In this document: piece after piece, positions 57,683 through 64,000 of the stretch | How positions within the stretch are numbered: position 1 is the stretch's first letter | How the letters are laid out: every line of letters starts with the position of its first letter | DNA from: Rutpela maculata | Lineage: Eukaryota > Arthropoda > Insecta > Coleoptera > Cerambycidae | Assembly: GCA_936432065.2 (NCBI GenBank) | Contig: OW386286.2 | Coordinates: 118,798,902 to 118,862,901 of the forward strand | Reading direction: 5' to 3' | Length of the DNA: 64,000 nt | Notes under the pieces: generated by a model | Database searches by the model: none | Told to the model about the DNA's origin: nothing | What the model saw: the letters and a program-made list of their open reading frames with translations, nothing else | Program-made: the position numbers and the translations under genes

Positions 57683-58369
57683 ACTTCCACATCCAGTGGA
57701 AGTATAGTAACGACAAAAAAAGTTTTGAAATTTTTTATTGTTCAAATAGACTTAGAATGTCATGAAACGTTGAGTTTTAAGTTTGAGCGAAAAAAAATTC
57801 TGTTTGTTGGTGTGTAACTTTTTTGTGCGCAGAATTACCTGGAACCGTTTAAGATACTGACTTAAAATTTGGTACACATATGTATTTTAACGTGATCTGG
57901 AACTACATTATATTTTCATCTTATTCTGTTGAAAGGTTGGGAGGTTAATTGGGATAAATTGGGGGTAAATAGATAAATCAAGCAGATAAGAGTCCATAAA
58001 ATTGATATCATTTAGTATATACAAGAGAAGCTATAAGGTCTCAAAAATTTTGCCATTAGCCACCGTACCATCCCCACTCCATTAATAAAGGGAATGAAAA
58101 AAATATTGTGACTTAGTGTGTACAAGAACCAAAAACCTCAAACTATTTTTTAAACTTCATCCACCCCCACTACCCCCCCCCCAATCACCATCCCCACCTC
58201 ACTACCGATGTGGAATATCGTTTTATGGGTTTTTGTGGTGACGATTTCAAATATTATATTATTAAAGTTCCATAAACAATTTTTTTCACATACAAAATTT
58301 TTTCGTTGTGAGAGACTTGGATGGAAAATCTGAATGTGGAAGTAGTGATTCCTTGAGCAGCAGTTTTTT
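57683..58369 (+). mobile_element. DINE/Helentron-like element, copy 7
   Basis: Complete copy from ACTTCCACATCCAGTGGAAG to CTGAATGTGGAAGTAGTGAT then TCCTTGAGCAGCAG. The GTCY tract is reduced to CTGTTTGTTGGTGTG. Confidence 0.75.
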
Positions 58370-59345
58370 ATTTCCTTTCAGTTCCAATAATTACTTTTTT
58401 TTTATTTTTAATTTAAATAATTAATTATTAATAAGTGCAAGAGATAAACTTATAAATTTGGCTATTTTTAGTAGAAAAAAGATGTTGCAAAAAATGTCAG
58501 ACGATGTAATGCTTTTTCGCAGAGTTCCCAGGTAAATCGACTCCACTATAATGCCTTTTATTGAACTGTACATTCGTGCCAAATTTTGGAGAAAATTTTT
58601 TAATATTTATATTTATTTATTTCAAAAAAGGAATTTTTTTTTCTAGCCCATATGTGTAGGTAATATGTGCTGGAAAAAATTCTTTCCGACTCGTATATGA
58701 AGGAGTAAGATGCAAAAGGGTACAAGTGTAATTTTTGCGATAATGAGTTAGTTACAGATTTGCATAACCAAAAGTCCAAATTATTTGGCAGAGAAAAGAT
58801 ACAAGTGGTTTTCTTTACATTAACGCCATCTGTGTGTTGGTGAAATTACTATGAAATTGAAATGGATTAAACGCAACAAGTAGTTTTTTTCGACTTTTCA
58901 ATTTGGAGGCAAGACGGTACAAGTACGTTTAAAAAAAACAATACTGACTTTCAAAATTTCACTATTAAACTTCAGATTTGTGAGTGACAGCATGTTGTAT
59001 AATTTGTTTGTAAAAGCAAACTGTTGTCGTAGAAAACATTCTTCTTTTTATTCGCATCCATGCAAGGCTCTCTTTCGTTGCGAAGTGATATATGACACGA
59101 TAGGAAGTTAGAATAATGCCCTGTAGTTTGTAAAAAATTATCATTATTATAAATCGAGAACTAAGTTTTTAATTTATATCACCGGCGACTCCGCCAAATC
59201 TTCTTATATGCTAGTAATATAAAAAATTATTTGGAATTTTTGTTCACCTTATACTAGATGTGGCTTGATAAATTTAGTGTGGGATCACCGCAGGACTATA
59301 GCCTACAGTTTGCAGAAGGTTTGACAAAAATCGCTTGAGCTAATA
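58370..59345. other. No feature recognised
   Basis: AT-rich sequence without coding signal or clear repeat on either strand. Confidence 0.45.
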
Positions 59346-60610
59346 GTCCGGTGACATTAGCAAAATGTCTCGGAAAGTTTTGGGACAAGCCAAAAATTAG
59401 TCTACCCCCAACAGAATTTCCTCAGGAATCCGAAAAAAATAGTGTTGACCACTCAAAATAGCGGCTTTAATGTTTATTTAACTTTTTGTAAACAAAATGA
59501 ATTTTGCAACTTACTTGTTTGCTTATATCTTCGCTTCTAAAGGTCGTAGAAAAACGTTCGACCTGTCAATTTCTTCGTCATGGGTTCCCCTATAAGGTTG
59601 ATATATGCAAAGAACGAATTTTTGATTGTTAATAACATTTTATGACAAGAAACTGAAAAAATTGAATTTCTCGGTCGTCGAACTTTGAAGTACTGCAGAA
59701 ACAAATATAAAATCTCCATGTTAACGATATTATGAGAAATAGTACATATTTTTACCCTTAATGAAATGCACTTTCTCCCGTTGCAAAATATTAATTATTT
59801 TTTTTGCAATTAATTTATAAAAAAAAAATTCAAACTGTTATACTAAAAGATAATATTAATATTTTACAGTTCTGTTTCAGTAAAAACATTGTATTTGACG
59901 TACATTTACATAATCAAAAAGAATATTGCAAAAAAATTTTAATTTGCGACTTTTTTACACAAAAAATTAATTTTGCAACTTAAACAAATGTAAATATCTC
60001 AGTGGATTTTGCATAAAATTTATTGCAACTAACGGCATTTTAATTGCCATGAAAAAACATGAATTTAAAAAAAAAAAAATTTGCTCCGATTCTTTGGAGC
60101 CGAGATATGAAGAATTCACGTTTTTTGCGATTGCGGCGAAATTTGAAAATATTTTTACTTGAAAATTTAATTGAAAACACCTCAGAGTGTGTGTTATCAC
60201 TTACAAAAAGTGCCATGTCTATATATCCAGATGGGCCATGGAAAAAAAATCGAGAAAATTGCATCCTTGGCGCTCGCGCTCACGCTAGACGCCAGATCCC
60301 CCTCCCCATTTACTGCTATTGGCGTACTTGGACAGTTTTACGGCAGTTTTATTTCTCTTTTTCTCGGCTTCAGGAGTGGCTAGATAGGCGTTTTTTTTTT
60401 AATTCAATTTATTTATTTCTCAGCTTCCCAATTATTCGATTATTTTTCAATCGTTCAATTACGTTGCTTCATAAAATAAATATGTAAAGATTACATACAA
60501 TTTATTTGATAAGACATTGATGAGTGAATAGTTTTTACTCTTATTGGGGATAAAAAAAAGGTATACATTTTGTATTTAAAAATTAATTTATTGAATATAC
60601 AAAATAAAGT

Positions 60611-60760
60611 TTATTTTTCTGTCCTCGTTTTTTTTTTAGGCTGATTTCCTGTGTCGGACTCGCTGTTCGTTTCGTCTTGCATTTCTGCGTACAGACAATC
60701 ATTGTCATCATCGTCATTATTTAAATGTTTTAAATGTTTTCTTAACCGCTTCTCAAGTCA
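60611..60760 (-). pseudogene. C-terminal end of an unidentified element protein
   Basis: The minus strand reads LEKRLRKHLKHLNNDDDDND, then CLYAEMQDETNSESDTG and NQPKKKTRTEK to a TAA stop overlapping an AATAAA signal; an in-frame TGA lies upstream. The acidic then basic tail is like that of several transposases. No catalytic part remains. Lying between the foldback arms, it is probably what is left of that element's own protein. Confidence 0.4.
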
Positions 60761-60896
60761 CCGAAGTAACTCCTTGAAAATCCAGATATCAATATTGATT
60801 TAATTTGTTTTAAACAGCGAAATAAACATCTAATTCATAACATAACAATAATGCGTGATTGCTTAAATTATAGGATGTTTGTAAAATTGTAAAAAA

Positions 60897-61448
60897 AAAC
60901 TCTGCCCAAGGAATCACTACTTCCACATCCAGATTTTCTATCCAAGTCTCTCACAACGAAAAAAAAAAACAATAAAACTGTATGTCACATCGGTAGTGGG
61001 GGAGGGAATGGTGGTAGTGGGGGTGGATGAAGTAAAAAACAAAATTGAGGGCTTTGCTTCTTGTATACACACTAAATCACAATTTTATTTTTATCATCCC
61101 CTTTAATAACGGGTGGGGGTGGTAATGGCAAAAAATTTTTTGGGAGCTTAGCTTCTTTTATTTATAGTAAATACTAATTTTATGGGCTCTTACTTGCTTA
61201 ATTCAATCAATCTTCCAGATCTCGTTAAATTACATGCATGTAGCAAATTTCAAGTCAATATATTAAAAGGTTCCAGAGTAGTAATCGTGCGCACAAAAAA
61301 GTTACAGACGGACCGACGGACAGAGCGACAGACTTTTTTGCTCATACTTAAAATCTCGACATTTCATGACATTCTAAGCCTATTTGAACAATAAAAATTT
61401 TTACAATTTTTTTTTGCGTTACTATACTTCCATTGGATGTGGAAATAA
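60897..61448 (-). mobile_element. DINE/Helentron-like element, copy 8
   Basis: Reverse-oriented copy from CTGCCCAAGGAATCACTACT to CTTCCATTGGATGTGGAAAT, shorter than the others because the central part is reduced. The GACGGACCGACGGACAG tract is at about 61306-61323. Confidence 0.72.
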
Positions 61449-62663
61449 TTACGAGATGTTTGATTATAAACTACTGAAATTATTTTGTCTATAATAATAA
61501 AATAATAAAGCCGTTGTATTACAAATTCTTTTTGCGGAGCAACGTAATTGAATGATTGAAAAATAATCGAAGAATCGGAAAGCTGAGAAAGAAATAAGTT
61601 GCATTAAAAAAAAAAAACGTTCATCTAACCAGTCTTGAAGCCGAGAAAAAGAGAAATAAAGCTGCCGCCTCGGTAAAACTGTCCAAGTACGCAACTAGCA
61701 GTGAAGTGAGAGGGAAATCTGGCGTCTAGCGTGAGCGCGAGCACCAAGGGTGCAATTTTCTCAATTTTTTTTCCATGGCCCATCTGGATATATAGACATG
61801 ACACTTTTTGTAAGTGATAACACATACTCTGCGGTATATTCAGTTAAATTTTCAAGTAAAATATTTTCAAATTTCGCCATAATCGCAAAAAACGTGAATT
61901 CTTCATATCTCGGTTCCAAAGAGTCGGAGCAATTTTTTTTTTTATTCGTATTTTTTATGACAATTACAATGCCGTTAGTTGCAATAAATTTTATGCAAAT
62001 CCTCTGAGATATTTACATTTGTTTAAGTTTCAAAATTAATTTTTTTTTGTAAAAAAGTCGCAAATTAAAATTTTTTTGCAATATTCTTTTTGATTATGTA
62101 AATGTACGTCAAATACAATGTTTTTACTGAAACAGAACTGTAAAATATTAATATGATCTTTTAGTATAACAGTTTGATTTTTTTTTATAAATTAATTGCA
62201 AAAAAAAAAATTTTGCAACGGGACAAAGTGCATTTCATTAAGTGTAAAAATATGTACGATTTCTCATAATATCGTTAACATGCAGATTTTATATTCGTTT
62301 CTACAGTACTTCAAAGTTCGACAATCGAGAAGTTAAATTTTTTCAGTTTACTGTCATAAAATGTTATTAACAATCAAAAATTCGTTCTTTGCATATATCA
62401 ACCTTATAGGGGAACCCATGATGAAGAAATTGACGGGTCGAACGTTTTTCTACGACCTTTAGAAGCGAAGATATAAGCAAACAAGTAAGTTGCAAAATTC
62501 ATTTTGTTTACAAAAAGTTAAATAACCATTAAAGCCGCCATTTTGAGTGGTCAACACTATTTTTTTCGGATTCCTGAGGAAATTCTGTAGGGGGTAGACT
62601 AATTTTTGGCTTGTCCCAAAACTTTCCGAGAAATCGTTATTTTTGAATTTAAAATCACCGAAC

Positions 62664-63339
62664 TATAAGCCAGGTCATTGAATACATAAAAAAGAACTTT
62701 ACTAACAATTGTTGAAGAAATATTTAATCAAGCGCGCTTCCGGATTTTTAGAAAATATAAAAACTTTAAAGCTAGTTTTCACCACATTTAATTTTTTGTA
62801 CTTACATCCTTTTGCTTGTTACCCCTTCATATGTAGCTGAAATATTGTAATGCATATTTTCAAATAACTAAAAAAATAATATTGAAACTGTATAATTTTG
62901 ACCTTTTTGCAGATTTCGCTTATATATATTGGCTATTTCTAAAGCTGTCAGTGAAATAAATGGGTTTCGTAGGTGATATTTGATAGATATAAGTTGTTAA
63001 ACTGTATATAGTACTCAATGAAGATTTTTGGGTATCTCATCATTGACGGTTTATCACAAATTATGAAAGAAACTATATTTTGCACAATAAATTGAGTTCT
63101 TTTGGTCAAAAATATTTTCTTAAAACACACTGTAGACAGTGTCCGCCAAAAAGTCTGCACCATATGGGAAACACTGTTGTTATTGCCTTTCTGAAAAATT
63201 TTATTTTTGATAAAAGTTGGGGCATGTTCTCAAACGAAAAAGTGGCAGCACAAATGTGTGTTAGTCCTGGCGCTTAGGTTGGAAAATTAATTTTTTTGAC
63301 ATTGTCTGAAGAGTAAACTACCTTTATTTTTGAAGATAT
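62664..63339. other. No feature recognised
   Basis: AT-rich sequence. Open frames of about 65-70 codons on both strands at 62948-63277 have no recognisable motif. Confidence 0.45.
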
Positions 63340-64000
63340 CGAAAAATGTTATTTAAAGAAGTTGTTTATAATGCGAAGTTGTATATCAGAATTTGGTTGC
63401 TCTATTTTAAAAATAAAAATTTTCCACTTTTTACCCATAATTCCTCAACCATATTTTAAAACATTTTTCTGTTATTAATAATTCTCTCTATTTAATAGTA
63501 TCAGTCTAAGTATAATGGATTAAAATCCACTTTGAAGAACTTTAAGCAGTACTTTCTTGACCAAATAAATATTTAGGAAAAATATGCTGAATTTCTTGGT
63601 GCATAATTGTTCTCTTTTTTTCTAATGTTAGGTACCTTTTTCGAAATTTTTTCATACAAATCGCTAAATGAAACTCTTTTTAAGCGATTTGTATTAAAAA
63701 TTTTCGAAAAAATTAACAGTGGAAAAAGAGTACAACTATGCACCTAGAAATTTAAAAAATTTTCCCAAAGTATTTATTTGGTCGAGAAAGTACTGCGAAA
63801 AGATCTTCAAAGTGGACTTTAATTCATTACTTAAGTTGAAACTATTAAATAGAGAACAAAAACAAAAAACTATTTTAAAATATAGTACAGGAATTATACG
63901 TAAAAAGAGTGGACAATTATTATTTTTAAAATAGAAAAACTAAATTTGACATCTGAATATAACTTCGCATTATAAGTAACATCTTTAAATAACATTGTTA
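63340..64000. repeat. Foldback element cut by the window edge
   Basis: Arms mirror each other around about 63665. AATGTTATTTAAAGAAGTTG and TTATAATGCGAAGTT at the left match, inverted, AACTTCGCATTATAAGTAAC and CTTTAAATAACATT at the right edge; inner matches include AAATCGCTAAATGAAACT-type words. The right end lies beyond the window. Confidence 0.65.

Larger units (their letters stand above)
59346..62663. mobile_element. 3.3-kb foldback element with arms over 1 kb
   Basis: Ends GTCCGGTGA and TCACCGAAC are flanked by TA. Arms run to about 60475 and from about 61525, sharing GGAAAGTTTTGGGACAAGCC, ATGGGTTCCCCTATAAGG-like, TATATCCAGATGGGCCATGG and CAACGTAATTGAA(T/C)GATTGA blocks with good identity. 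The 1-kb centre has a transposon-like protein end and a later DINE-like insertion. Confidence 0.8.

Noticed and set aside
1..64000. CRISPR arrays, bacterial operons, integrative phage or viral genomes
   Set aside because: No regularly spaced direct repeats with unique spacers, no Shine-Dalgarno-linked gene runs and no capsid, envelope or LTR structures were seen; the repeats present are explained by eukaryotic transposons and tandem arrays.

Overview
The window looks like a piece of an arthropod, most likely insect, nuclear genome. It is AT-rich, has introns with GT/AG borders, and is packed with decayed mobile elements. No bacterial-type operon, CRISPR array, rRNA or confident tRNA gene was seen. 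The species cannot be fixed from sequence alone; the insect suggestion rests on the types of element present: (GTCY)n DINE/Helentron-like elements, an R4/Dong-type retrotransposon in a (TAA)n tract, and long-TIR foldback elements.

The one host gene I can support is a C2H2 zinc-finger gene on the minus strand. Eight exons join in frame at good splice sites: 44678-44389, 32629-32527, 32437-32255, 26262-26153, 24458-24310, 19138-18900, 12531-12313 and 5300-5166. They encode an acidic N-terminal part, six tandem zinc fingers and a long C-terminal part without fingers. The first exon seen does not start with a start codon, so the 5' end lies further up (above 44678, perhaps beyond the window). A short last exon at 5011-4977 with an AATAAA signal is possible but weak. 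Introns are up to about 12 kb and are filled with transposons.

Mobile DNA, left to right: a palindrome array (1060-1746); a TIR element carrying exons of a cysteine-rich transposon protein (1950-3721); a DINE/Helentron-like family with eight long copies; a foldback element (9077-12024) broken by a DINE-like copy and a small hAT; a TIR element with another fragment of the same cysteine-rich protein family (12712-14079); a 4.6-kb inverted pair (19209-23802) enclosing two more fragments; a region from about 27.4 to 32.1 kb with 340-350-bp repeats and the N-terminal part of that protein family; nested TIR elements with LINE scraps (32.7-35.7 kb); a TIR element split by a complete but dead hAT transposon with a perfect 8-bp target duplication (36869-40525); two related tandem arrays (42.3 and 53.7 kb); an R4/Dong-type element (47047-50548) with its endonuclease region out of frame; a three-level nest (54.7-57.7 kb); a 3.3-kb foldback (59346-62663); and a foldback cut by the window edge.

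The most interesting thread is the recurring transposon protein family (zinc-binding N-terminus, a SHEEADT/DTDV domain resembling PIN/FEN-like folds, and a CXC-type cysteine tail). Its pieces sit between inverted repeats at up to six places. Alongside it are at least four foldback or TIR elements that share G(T/C)CC(A/G)G termini and an apparent TA target duplication.
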